From Endozoicomonas sp. GU-1 (GTDB lineage Bacteria; Pseudomonadota; Gammaproteobacteria; Pseudomonadales; Endozoicomonadaceae), in NCBI RefSeq assembly GCF_027366395.1, contig NZ_CP114771.1:2728001-2792000 (forward strand): 64,000 bases of DNA, in the 5' to 3' direction. A program made the position numbers and the translations under genes. Position 1 is the first letter of the stretch, and every line of letters starts with the position of its first letter. The notes under the pieces are model-generated. The model saw only the letters and a list, made by a program, of their open reading frames with translations, made no database searches and was not told where the DNA came from. Below, piece by piece: positions 1-8,304 of the stretch.

Positions 1-384
1 ACCGAAGCAACAGCCTTTACTGAAATCATAAAGTCTTGCCCTATCCGCACCATCAAACCGGGTTGATAGTAACCTCAGGTTATTAAGTAAAAACGGAAAT
101 CTTCTCTGCGGCTCTGATTTTGATTGCTCAATTTTCTGCTTTCTGGTTGACAGAAACTCTCCATAAGTAATCAGGTGGGTCAACGGCCTGAATATAATTC
201 GCTCTGCCAGACTGCGTAAAAAAGATGTTGCTTGAGCAATTGCTGCAGACTGCCTGTGTAGAACGGTTTGACCACCGGTATTATTGACCTGCCAGTGTTT
301 AAATTGCCCTGAATGCAAGCCCTGCTGCGGGGATATCTGATCACACTGGACCCGATCAGTCGGCGGGAGTGGCTCTGTTTTCAT
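1..384 (-). CDS. Partial unrecognised protein (runs off the window)
   Basis: An open frame of 128 codons starts with ATG at 384 and is still open at base 1, so the C-terminus lies outside the window. A good ribosome-binding site (AGGAAGG) sits 3 bases upstream of the ATG. The visible protein is polar and basic with no clear membrane segment or motif (for example a stretch rich in Lys, Gln and Arg at about residues 80-95). It lies 41 bases downstream of the next minus-strand gene (426-1385) and may be co-transcribed with it. No family is recognised. Its reality rests on the unbroken frame and the ribosome-binding site. Confidence 0.55.
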   Translation of the reverse strand, partial: MKTEPLPPTDRVQCDQISPQQGLHSGQFKHWQVNNTGGQTVLHRQSAAIAQATSFLRSLAERIIFRPLTHLITYGEFLSTRKQKIEQSKSEPQRRFPFLLNNLRLLSTRFDGADRARLYDFSKGCCFG

Positions 385-425
385 CGGCCTTCCTGACAAA
401 ACGTGACTGATCGCAAAATGTCGCT

Positions 426-1385
426 TCAATCATCCAAGTGGTCACTGGTTGCTGGCCACGATGGTTCCATCAGGATGCGATCACGCACTGACTTGTCCAG
501 GCCTTGCAGCGCAGCGATAGAGGATGCCCAGAGTTTATTGGCAACCCCGCCCAGCACCCAGGCATAAAGCACCTGGGCCGCCAATACCGAAGGCGTCTGT
601 TTGACCATGATTTTCTGGAAAATATCTTTATGGGACAAGCCCAGTGCCCGGGCGTTTGCGTGGGTTTTCAGAAAATTATTCAGCACCCCGACCACTCCGC
701 CAAGACTTGTCTGGATCACCGTCATTTGTGCCAGGGATATCTCTCCGGCCTGATGACGGGCAATCAGGTGGCGATCATTGCGGTCCAGACTAAACATCAG
801 GAAAGTACTGAGAAAATTGCTGGCACTGCCACGTACAGGGTGTGCCAGCAACCCTTGCAGGAAATGCTGAGGCCCCACCGCTGATCCATTCTGCCGGACC
901 TGTCGGTAGACCTGCATGGAGGTCATGGGCTGACTGGCGCAGGTCATCATGGCCGACGAGGCTGCATCCACCAGCAGGTTTAACTTTTCCTGTGGCTGTT
1001 TTGTTGAAGGAGTATCAGTCTCACTGATGTTCGCCAGCCTGCTGATGGCCTGCTCACTGGCCAAACGGGCGGTGTCAGCGATGAGATAACGAATGCCGGT
1101 GCGGCCCAGGGCAGGCAGCCACCCCCGTGACGACAACATAAGGTGCAGCTCAGGCCGTTTTCCATCGTATTGTGACTGCATCAATGGCCTGGCCAGGGAG
1201 GTGGTGATTGGCGTATTCATCAAGGCAGGTAATAACATGCTGTTGCCTGCCCAGGCCGTCAGTGTGGTCAGCCGGTATCCCCAGGACAAGACCGGAACCG
1301 GCTTTTCTGCTGGTTGAACGTCCGCTTTTTCTGGGTGCTCCGCAAAGGCTGACGATGAAGAGGTCGCAGACGGTGAAACAGGCAT
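426..1385 (-). CDS. Unrecognised protein with three carrier-like repeats
   Basis: 319 residues. After a Ser/Ala-rich N-terminal tail of about 30 residues, the protein appears to hold three related segments of about 65-80 residues each (roughly 42-110, 138-205 and 226-285). Each starts with a small-residue-rich helix ending near Pro or a polar turn, then has a basic/Gln patch (for example QPMTSMQVYRQVRQNG) and a second helix. That threefold layout resembles mitochondrial carrier family proteins, which are rare in bacteria but known as effectors in Legionella. The canonical PX[DE]XX[KR] signature is not intact, so this is a weak fold-level suggestion. It is transcribed away from the methyltransferase-like gene at 1508 and shares a 122-base intergenic region with it. 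What is seen is the long frame with sensible composition; the carrier link is inference. Confidence 0.65.
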   Translation of the reverse strand: MPVSPSATSSSSAFAEHPEKADVQPAEKPVPVLSWGYRLTTLTAWAGNSMLLPALMNTPITTSLARPLMQSQYDGKRPELHLMLSSRGWLPALGRTGIRYLIADTARLASEQAISRLANISETDTPSTKQPQEKLNLLVDAASSAMMTCASQPMTSMQVYRQVRQNGSAVGPQHFLQGLLAHPVRGSASNFLSTFLMFSLDRNDRHLIARHQAGEISLAQMTVIQTSLGGVVGVLNNFLKTHANARALGLSHKDIFQKIMVKQTPSVLAAQVLYAWVLGGVANKLWASSIAALQGLDKSVRDRILMEPSWPATSDHLDD

Positions 1386-1507
1386 ATTTTGACCTCCGGA
1401 CAGGATATTTACCTTATAGTTGGGTTTCCGGCTGATGTCATGAAATTAACCTACTATTCTGATTACTCATTTATTGTTTCACCGGAACAACGACGAAATA
1501 AAAAACC

Positions 1508-2965
1508 ATGCTTGCATCTGCACAATACTTTCAACCCCCGGGCACACTGCCTTCCACATTGCCTGCACCGGATAATCAAGCTGACAATTCAACAATTAAA
1601 CCGATAACAGCCGAAAAACACACTCAATATGACTGGGCAAAAACACTCTCAAAGTCTATTTTCCAAAGATTTATCAAACATGCACAGGCAGCACGATTTA
1701 TTTCCATGGACTTATTACAATGGGAGTCATTAAAAGAAATCAGTACAATTTTAACCATCTGGGATACTCTGAAAAAACACATTCCCCACAGCCCTGATGA
1801 TAAATTGATCGCTTTAGATGTGGGTGCGGGTCCAAAACCAAAACTGGGGGCATGGATAGCTTTAAATACTGACTGGCCAGTACTGTCCATTGACCCGGTA
1901 TTACAAACACCCAAATCAGTACTGCCTGACAACCTGACGCTGATCGCCAAGCCTGTAGAAGAGGTCAATCTATCGGAAGCATATGATCTGTCAGAATATC
2001 ATGTGGTTGTTTTAATGATGCATGCTCATGTTTCAACGGATCAGGCATGCCTGCCAGTCAAGACTTGCAAACGGCTCTCATTGATTACCATTCCATGCTG
2101 CGGGTTTACTTCCAGACAGAACAACATTCATAACGTCCCCTTTGATTTTGAATTTGACGCCGGAGATATGTCATCCACCCGTGGCACTGTGCGGGTATGG
2201 TGTTCCAAATCCTTTCCTCTCATTCCGACTCGACCATTGCAGAAAGATCAATGTATTGGCATTGAAGAGGTGAATGAAGTCCATCCGCTATACGCAGAAA
2301 AAAATGTTCAGCATATTAAAGTGGATACTGCCAATATATATTCAGAGTATGACGACACTATTGAACATATTGATCATTTTATCAATCACTGGCAAATATC
2401 ACTACGTTCTTCCCGACACCCAATGCCTGAAGATGTATTTAGCAGCCCCTGGTTATTCAGGAAAAACAATATGATTAGCTGGTTATCCCGAGCCATTCAT
2501 ATTGAGGGAATTGCAAAAGAAATATTGCCTGATAAATACGCTGATAGAAAGACTCAGGAGAGTGTATCAGTCGTTATTGTCGAAGCAGGAAGAACCCCCC
2601 GTTTTGGCGCATGGCTGTCCGGCAAACTGAAGAAAACAATGATTTCTATATGCAAACCCTCTGATAGCAAGCAACTTTCACCTCACTGGAAGGTGGGTGT
2701 TAATCTTGACATATGCAGCCTTGAAGATCTGGATATTCAGAAAAAAAACTATGTAGTTATCGTTGTCAGTGATGAGTTTACACCGGATGGGGTTGTGCCT
2801 CTGTTTCATCAGGCAAATCGACTGTCAATGATTTTTAATACCAGCTACCCATGCAATCGACGTGGACAGATCAAACCAGATGAAAGCCGACTGATCTGGG
2901 ATGTCATATCGCCACTCAGAAGGTTTCATATCTGGCACTCAGTGCCTTTACCTGGTGGAACCTGA
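1508..2965 (+). CDS. Protein with two tandem methyltransferase-like domains
   Basis: 485 residues. Residues 101-130 read as a beta strand, a glycine motif (DVGAGPKPKLGAW) and a second strand ending in an acidic residue (LSIDP). This is the motif I layout of class I S-adenosylmethionine-dependent methyltransferases. A later strand at 164-171 and PCCGF at 196-200 would be the motif IV/V region. The same order recurs in the second half: VEAGRTPRFGAW at 358-369, YVVIVVSDEF at 415-424 and TSYPCNRRG at 445-453. In this copy the first glycine position is degenerate (EAGRTP instead of GAGPKP), so it may be a non-catalytic duplicate. Substrate and role are unknown. ATG at 1508 is used; no strong ribosome-binding site was seen. 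Family assignment rests on motif reading only. Confidence 0.6.
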   Translation: MLASAQYFQPPGTLPSTLPAPDNQADNSTIKPITAEKHTQYDWAKTLSKSIFQRFIKHAQAARFISMDLLQWESLKEISTILTIWDTLKKHIPHSPDDKLIALDVGAGPKPKLGAWIALNTDWPVLSIDPVLQTPKSVLPDNLTLIAKPVEEVNLSEAYDLSEYHVVVLMMHAHVSTDQACLPVKTCKRLSLITIPCCGFTSRQNNIHNVPFDFEFDAGDMSSTRGTVRVWCSKSFPLIPTRPLQKDQCIGIEEVNEVHPLYAEKNVQHIKVDTANIYSEYDDTIEHIDHFINHWQISLRSSRHPMPEDVFSSPWLFRKNNMISWLSRAIHIEGIAKEILPDKYADRKTQESVSVVIVEAGRTPRFGAWLSGKLKKTMISICKPSDSKQLSPHWKVGVNLDICSLEDLDIQKKNYVVIVVSDEFTPDGVVPLFHQANRLSMIFNTSYPCNRRGQIKPDESRLIWDVISPLRRFHIWHSVPLPGGT

Positions 2966-3045
2966 AGCGCTCCCGGTATTGGAACTATTCCCTTTTCGAG
3001 GGGTCATATATTGCACAATAATTCAAACTGTTGCTGAGTATCGAT

Positions 3046-5301
3046 ATGATCCATTCAAAATTGGCCCCATTTCCTCCCCTTGTTCATTTTAAAGATGTAC
3101 TGAAAGCGAACAGTGAAACAGAAAAACAGGTTAGCGGCGGTCTGTCTGTCAACCATCCCGATATTGAGTACCAGCCTGCAAATCAACCAAAAAAAATCAG
3201 AGAATACAAGAACATTAAAAGCATTGCCGTCCCCTTGCCAACCAACAATTCTGACCAGTTATTTGCTTGCATTGTGGAAAAAGCGAATGAATTGATTAAC
3301 AAGGATGCTACTGAACTGATTCATTATCTGAACAATGCCGACACGGTCGAAAAAATCAAATCACTGAATACCGAAGAAACATCAAAGCTCACCTGGATAC
3401 TGTTTAATGACCTTAACCGCCCTGACCTCCAATCCGCTATAGCCAGTCAAACCGGCCAATATCTGGTTTCCCGGCCAACGTCAGACCAGTTTATGGTGGG
3501 CTTCACAGGTAGCCTTATTGAAGAAAGCGGGCTTTTGAAGCAAGCAGAGCGTGCAGGTGACAACGTCTGGCTGGATGTCTTTCGCGCGCAGAATGCATCA
3601 CATCTGCCAGAAAGCTCTACCAGACAATTATCGTTTCCTGTGGCCAGTGAAAATGAGGAGTACTTTGGGCTTGTTGATGGCAAAGCAACAAAAAATATTG
3701 CCGAATCCTGCCCAATCTGCCGAATTCCACAGACGGATCCCGGTGAGCACAATAAAATTTTCCACCCGAATAATCTGATGGCATTTGGGTCCGATCACCA
3801 ACTCACCACACTGATTTATGCGCAGGACTTTTTAGCGTTCATGGCTGGCGACCAGTTAACTGCCGGGGAAAAAGAACGCCTGTTTCCACCGGCCCTGTGT
3901 CGCCTGTTTAATGAAAATGGCATCAATTACTCTGCCTTCAGTGAGAGCGCCCTGATTTTACCGGAAGCATTTCTCAGTCCTGCGCTATGCCAGGATATCG
4001 ATAATGTACGAAACTTTGTCGTCCAATATATTGCTGAACACATATTCAATGATGTTGACACTCCTGAGAAACTGATAGCGCTTACCAGGTGTTGCCGTTC
4101 GATGATAGAGTTCAGTACTCAAATACCGGTACTTGCCAGGGTCGGTGCTGAGATAGAAGCATTACTTCAAGCGCAAAATATCTCAAAACCCATTGGCACC
4201 GTAGCGGATCGTTACTATGTCCAGAAATTTCCTGCTGCTATTCGCTGGGAATCTATCCTGAGCGATGAACTCGACACTCCCAAACGCCTGCTCGCCCTGA
4301 ATATGTCGCAACATCTCAATACCTACTCTTTCCTTGCTGGCAATAATGGCACGAACCATGAACAGCGCTTTTTCCAACGGGAACAAATGCAGGGCATCGT
4401 TCGCAAGGCCATGAACAAAGTCTGTGCCGACAGCGGTAGTGATTTACGCCCGGGCTCAGCGCCCATTTTTATTGGTTTTATTCCGCCGGTCATTGCCAAC
4501 GCTATTGCCAGACAGCACGGTTTTCTTGACAGCAACTGGGCCGGTAATTTTTTACACGGCAAATATTCTCACCCATTGGCCCTCACCTGCCTGGCCAATC
4601 TCGCTAACCTGGATCAGACCCTGTTGAAAACCATCGTAGATAAGCATTTCTGGTCCATCATTCTCGATCAAAACCCATACAATCTCATTGATATAGAGCC
4701 TGCATTTGCGGACTTACCATTTTTACGTGTTAACCAAAGGGCAGCTGTCGCTAACTTTGCGACTTCACCCTTTAAGCATCAGCAATTACTCACCACCGGG
4801 CAGCTCTCGGTCAACCTGGAAGACATAGCCAAAGTGATTTCAATTCACCCTGTCGAAGCACAGGGTGATTTACTGCAAACACTTACCCGGCGTATGGGGA
4901 TGGAGGACACGTTAACATTGGCTAAGCTGCAACAGATAACCGAAAATATCCGGGTTCTTGAAATGGTATTGTCAACCAAACACCTGAATTCAATGGAGGC
5001 GATGTACAAGGTAGATACAGATTCCAAAAATTTACCAGGGCACTGGAGGATTGAAAGTCCTGAAGGATACCAAATTGGCAATATAACGCCCTCTGGTACT
5101 CAATTTGCAAGAATAAAAGCAAACAAATATTTCCATAAAGATGGCTATCAGATTAAAGGAATCATCATAACTGATAAGAACAACATGTGTGATGAGAACC
5201 TGACATTGTTGGATATAACCAATGAGGAGAAGATTGAACAATGTCACGCCTTTATCGTCTTTCCACCGGACTGTAAATACCAACAAAGTGAATTGGATTA
5301 A
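3046..5301 (+). CDS. Large unrecognised protein with a CxxC knuckle
   Basis: About 751 residues from ATG at 3046; a TTG five codons upstream (3031) is in frame and is an alternative start. The protein is soluble in composition and mostly helical. A Cys/His cluster at about residues 221-240 (SCPIC, then H..IFHPNNLM) could be a zinc knuckle, but the remaining ligands of a RING or U-box are not evident, so no domain is claimed. The C-terminal 80 residues are rich in Lys and Asn and carry lower-GC codons than the middle. It begins 80 bases after the preceding gene on the same strand, so the two may form one unit. A MITE-like repeat begins 12 bases after the stop. No function is recognised; the size and neighbourhood suggest an accessory, possibly host-directed protein. 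Confidence 0.65.
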   Translation: MIHSKLAPFPPLVHFKDVLKANSETEKQVSGGLSVNHPDIEYQPANQPKKIREYKNIKSIAVPLPTNNSDQLFACIVEKANELINKDATELIHYLNNADTVEKIKSLNTEETSKLTWILFNDLNRPDLQSAIASQTGQYLVSRPTSDQFMVGFTGSLIEESGLLKQAERAGDNVWLDVFRAQNASHLPESSTRQLSFPVASENEEYFGLVDGKATKNIAESCPICRIPQTDPGEHNKIFHPNNLMAFGSDHQLTTLIYAQDFLAFMAGDQLTAGEKERLFPPALCRLFNENGINYSAFSESALILPEAFLSPALCQDIDNVRNFVVQYIAEHIFNDVDTPEKLIALTRCCRSMIEFSTQIPVLARVGAEIEALLQAQNISKPIGTVADRYYVQKFPAAIRWESILSDELDTPKRLLALNMSQHLNTYSFLAGNNGTNHEQRFFQREQMQGIVRKAMNKVCADSGSDLRPGSAPIFIGFIPPVIANAIARQHGFLDSNWAGNFLHGKYSHPLALTCLANLANLDQTLLKTIVDKHFWSIILDQNPYNLIDIEPAFADLPFLRVNQRAAVANFATSPFKHQQLLTTGQLSVNLEDIAKVISIHPVEAQGDLLQTLTRRMGMEDTLTLAKLQQITENIRVLEMVLSTKHLNSMEAMYKVDTDSKNLPGHWRIESPEGYQIGNITPSGTQFARIKANKYFHKDGYQIKGIIITDKNNMCDENLTLLDITNEEKIEQCHAFIVFPPDCKYQQSELD

Positions 5302-5312
5302 ATGTAACTACA

Positions 5313-5524
5313 TAAGTAGCTAACCATATGAAATCATATATTTCTGACTCCTTGTGCTGGCACTCCCGGCAACTGCTCCTGCGTTGCTCTAGCTCCTGCA
5401 TCCATGCAGTCGTGCTTCGTTACAACTCCGGTCACATAGCTACGGCTATGCTCCCTCCGTTGTGCCTCGCATAGTACCAGCCCAAGTAGCCAGAAATATT
5501 CGATTCCATATGGCCAGCTACTTA
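5313..5524. repeat. MITE-like repeat, copy 1 (palindromic ends)
   Basis: A 212-base non-coding element whose ends are imperfect inverted repeats of about 40 bases. The left end begins TAAGTAGCTAACCATATG and the right end reads CATATGGCCAGCTACTTA. A second, inverted copy lies at 59616-59780. This copy carries about 47 extra internal bases near 5353-5410. A small stem with loop TACG (CATAGC/GCTATG) lies inside. It sits between two convergent genes, directly after one stop codon and 9 bases before the other, so it may also act as a transcription stop. Confidence 0.8.
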
Positions 5525-5533
5525 TACGGTGGT

Positions 5534-6682
5534 TTAAAGGGCCAACACACCAACGCCAATAAATAGCACCACCAGCCAGAAAACAGAAATCTTCAATGCA
5601 CGCAGCAGGAAACAGCCAATCAGAACCAGAGCCATCGCCATTGCCGAATGCACCGCAGAGGTAAATACCGGCGAGTAAAGTGCCGACAGCAGCAGCCCGG
5701 CAACAGCAGCGTTAATACCGGCAATCGCCCCGGCAATCCGGGCCCGTGCGGCCAGAGCCTGCCAGGCAGGAAGGACACCAATCACCAGCAGAAAACCGGG
5801 CAGGAAAATAGCCAGCGTCGCGGCAATCGCTCCCAGAACCGGAGTCGACCCGGAAGCAAAATATCCGAGGTACGTAGCCAGGGTAAACATCGGGCCAGGT
5901 ACCGCCTGGGCTGCGGCATAGCCAGTCAGGAAGGTATCGGTGCTGATCATGCCTGCCGTTGTGCTCTGCAGCAATGGCAGAACCACATGGCCACCGCCAA
6001 ACACCATACTGCCCGCCTGATAGAAGTCACTGACCACGGCTGCCAGAGGGGAATAATCAGCCAGCAAAGGCAGGCCAAACAGCAAAACGGTAAACAGAAT
6101 AAGTGGCCAGAACACAAAGCGGCACCTGACCTGGCTTTCGTCCTTGCCCTGCAACCAGCGATAACCAATCAGAGCGGCTGCAATCAGAATAGCCATCTGA
6201 ATCAGAATGCCAGGAAACACCAGCAACAGGGCGGCACTGAAAATACACAGACTAATAGTCAACTGACTTTTACAGAAAGACCGGAACATCTGCACAGTGG
6301 CATCCGCCACCACAACAACGGCCAGCAGTTTCAAACCGGCAATCATCCCCTGGTACCAGTCAGCAGTCAGAAACAGCTGACTGCTCATGGCTACCGCCAG
6401 CAGAATCGCAAAAGACGGTAAGGTAAAACCGGCAAACGCTGCAATGCCGCCGGGCAATCCTGCCTTCCGGTAGCCCAGGGCAAAGCCGATCTGGCTGGAA
6501 CCGGGGCCCGGCAGGAACTGACTGAGAGCAATCAGTTGAGCATATTCAACATCGGTCAACCACTGGCGTTTTTCAACGAAGGTATTACGAAAATATCCGA
6601 TATGGGCAGCCGGGCCGCCAAAGCTGGTCCAGCCCAGCAGGAAAAACCGCCAGAAAATAGTGAATAACTTAGCCACAGGCAA
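5534..6682 (-). CDS. chrA: Chromate transporter ChrA
   Basis: 382 residues, the length of two-domain CHR-family transporters. Both halves carry the family hallmarks: FFLLGWTSFGGPAAHIGYF near the N-terminus with the LSQFLPGPGSSQIG motif at about residues 52-65, and in the second half MVFGGGHVVLP followed by AQAVPGPMFTLATYLG. Some ten hydrophobic segments place it in the inner membrane. Members export chromate, sometimes exchanging it for sulfate. The ATG at 6682 is followed at once by the conserved N-terminus. It is convergent with the large gene ending at 5301 and divergent from the DUF962 gene, with no chrB-type regulator nearby. Substrate is inferred from the family. Confidence 0.93.
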   Translation of the reverse strand: MPVAKLFTIFWRFFLLGWTSFGGPAAHIGYFRNTFVEKRQWLTDVEYAQLIALSQFLPGPGSSQIGFALGYRKAGLPGGIAAFAGFTLPSFAILLAVAMSSQLFLTADWYQGMIAGLKLLAVVVVADATVQMFRSFCKSQLTISLCIFSAALLLVFPGILIQMAILIAAALIGYRWLQGKDESQVRCRFVFWPLILFTVLLFGLPLLADYSPLAAVVSDFYQAGSMVFGGGHVVLPLLQSTTAGMISTDTFLTGYAAAQAVPGPMFTLATYLGYFASGSTPVLGAIAATLAIFLPGFLLVIGVLPAWQALAARARIAGAIAGINAAVAGLLLSALYSPVFTSAVHSAMAMALVLIGCFLLRALKISVFWLVVLFIGVGVLAL

Positions 6683-6851
6683 CTTACCAAAATATTAATA
6701 ATGTTATTAGCCAATGATAAACAGCTGTTGTTTATTATGCATATTGATTCTTTTTCCTGATCAAAAGCAATAACATCAACATTCAGGTCAGACTGGTAGT
6801 AAGCCTGCCTATTTCACTTTATATTGGTGACCCCAATAATAAAAATAATGA

Positions 6852-7196
6852 GTGACAGTGATGAACAATATGGCCAAAGAAGCCTCGGAAGACACCGGGT
6901 TCAAACGCTTTTCAGAGTTCTATCCCTTCTATCTGAAAGAGCACAGTCACCCCACCTGTCGTGCACTGCACTATATTGGCAGTTCAGGTGCGCTGGTGAT
7001 CCTGGCCTGTGCACTGATTACCGGAAATTACCCATTAATCATTCTGGCCCTGATTTTCGGTTATGCCTGTGCCTGGGTCGGGCATTTCTTTTTTGAGCAC
7101 AACAAACCCGCCACCTTTAAATACCCTGTTTACAGTCTTCTGGGTGACTGGGTCATGCTTAAAGACTTTCTGCTCGGACGCTTTCGCAAAGGTTAA
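6852..7196 (+). CDS. DUF962 / Mpo1-like membrane protein
   Basis: 114 residues from GTG at 6852; an ATG three codons later (6861) is an equally good start. The N-terminal half carries FYPFYLKEHSHPTCRALHYIG, followed by two hydrophobic segments (about residues 44-58 and 62-84), then GHFFFEHNKPATFKYP and a terminal WVMLKDFL. These are the landmarks of the DUF962 (YGL010w/Mpo1-like) family. In yeast, Mpo1 is an iron-dependent dioxygenase acting on 2-hydroxy fatty acids; conserved histidines (HSH, LHY, GHF, EHN) are present here. Bacterial members are uncharacterised. It stands alone between chrA, which is divergent, and the SET-domain genes. Confidence 0.85.
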   Translation: MTVMNNMAKEASEDTGFKRFSEFYPFYLKEHSHPTCRALHYIGSSGALVILACALITGNYPLIILALIFGYACAWVGHFFFEHNKPATFKYPVYSLLGDWVMLKDFLLGRFRKG

Positions 7197-7266
7197 CCCG
7201 GATATTGAATTTTCGGGCGAATATTGTGTCTGACCCAACACTCTTGTCAGCATCAAGCGACCAATT

Positions 7267-8262
7267 ATGCAGCCCAATACCTTATCGTCTCAAGGGATGG
7301 CCAGTTTTGTGGAAGGGCAGTCATCCAATACTGGTAAACCAGAGGATAGCCCGCACCAGGGTGTGGCCTACGCCCGTAACGTCATTGCTGCTCACGGTCA
7401 TTTACCCCGTCTCGCCCACCCGGGACGTGGCAGCGAACATGCCGTTACCGGAGAGCGGCCCGCAGATGATGCGGAAACACCGCCAGACACCAGCTTAATC
7501 GCCCGGGTAATAACAGAAACCGAGGCGTTATCTGTCCGGAATGAGTTGCTCCCTGATTACGGCATTAAGGTTGTCACCGCTGGCAGTTATCCATCCGCTA
7601 TGGCCAGTAAACCCATTGGCAAGCCGGTGATCTGTGACGATTCTGACCTCCCTTGTGGGCATACCTACCAGCCATATTTCTGGATATCCCGTTGGGCCCA
7701 TCGTCTGCTGGCTCCCACTATTGGGCAGCATGCAGGTATTCAGCGTTGGGTCATTGACCAGCTGCGGATGTCAGAGGCCGAGGCCCGGCAAGACTTTCTG
7801 GCACGGTTTGAACACCGGCTGGTTGATTATGGTTTTACCTGTCCTGACAGCTCTGGTGGGCCAGAAAAAAATTACGGTGTATTTGCCAGCACGCCGGTAG
7901 AAGAAGGGGAGTTGCTTGGGATCTATTCCGGTTCTGGCAATTTCACGGTCCCCGTCTGTATTGCCACCAGGGGAGTTGCTGCCGGGCAGGAGCTATTGTT
8001 GGATTACTGTGTTGATCCTGATGCCGAACAACAAGTGATACTGACGTTGAGCGCCGCTGAGGAAAGGGCGATTCATAACAGTAATCTGCAGAACCAGTTT
8101 GGCATGGCCTGTCTGGTCAATAGCGCGGTGCCGGGCGAAACGCCTATATCACCGTTTGTTGCCGCACCTGTTTATTATGTGTCAGAAGAAATTCGGAAAA
8201 ACGGTCGGCGGGCAAGTCGCAAAAAACATCAGTGCCGGGGCATGGAATTTTCGGGCAAATAA
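7267..8262 (+). CDS. SET-domain protein, copy 1, core deleted
   Basis: 331 residues, closely matching the next gene over its first 220 residues and its C-terminus. The SET domain starts at about 202 (NYGVFASTPVEEGELLGIYSG) but jumps directly to the post-core strand and GQELLLDY at 240-247. About 106 residues present in copy 2 (its 220-326) are missing here, including the stretch where the cofactor-binding Asn-His-Ser-like motif should lie. It is therefore unlikely to be an active lysine methyltransferase. The reading frame is kept across the deletion, so the protein may still be made, for instance with its intact N-terminal region. The C-terminal residues (GMEFSGK) are read from the start of the second repeat unit. 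Confidence 0.75.
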   Translation: MQPNTLSSQGMASFVEGQSSNTGKPEDSPHQGVAYARNVIAAHGHLPRLAHPGRGSEHAVTGERPADDAETPPDTSLIARVITETEALSVRNELLPDYGIKVVTAGSYPSAMASKPIGKPVICDDSDLPCGHTYQPYFWISRWAHRLLAPTIGQHAGIQRWVIDQLRMSEAEARQDFLARFEHRLVDYGFTCPDSSGGPEKNYGVFASTPVEEGELLGIYSGSGNFTVPVCIATRGVAAGQELLLDYCVDPDAEQQVILTLSAAEERAIHNSNLQNQFGMACLVNSAVPGETPISPFVAAPVYYVSEEIRKNGRRASRKKHQCRGMEFSGK

Positions 8263-8304
8263 TGTGTCTGATCCAACACTCTTGTCAGCTTCAAGTGACC
8301 AATT

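Noticed and set aside
5648-6421. 257-codon plus-strand frame opposite chrA
   Set aside because: Antisense shadow, Gln/Arg/His-rich, with no recognisable domain.
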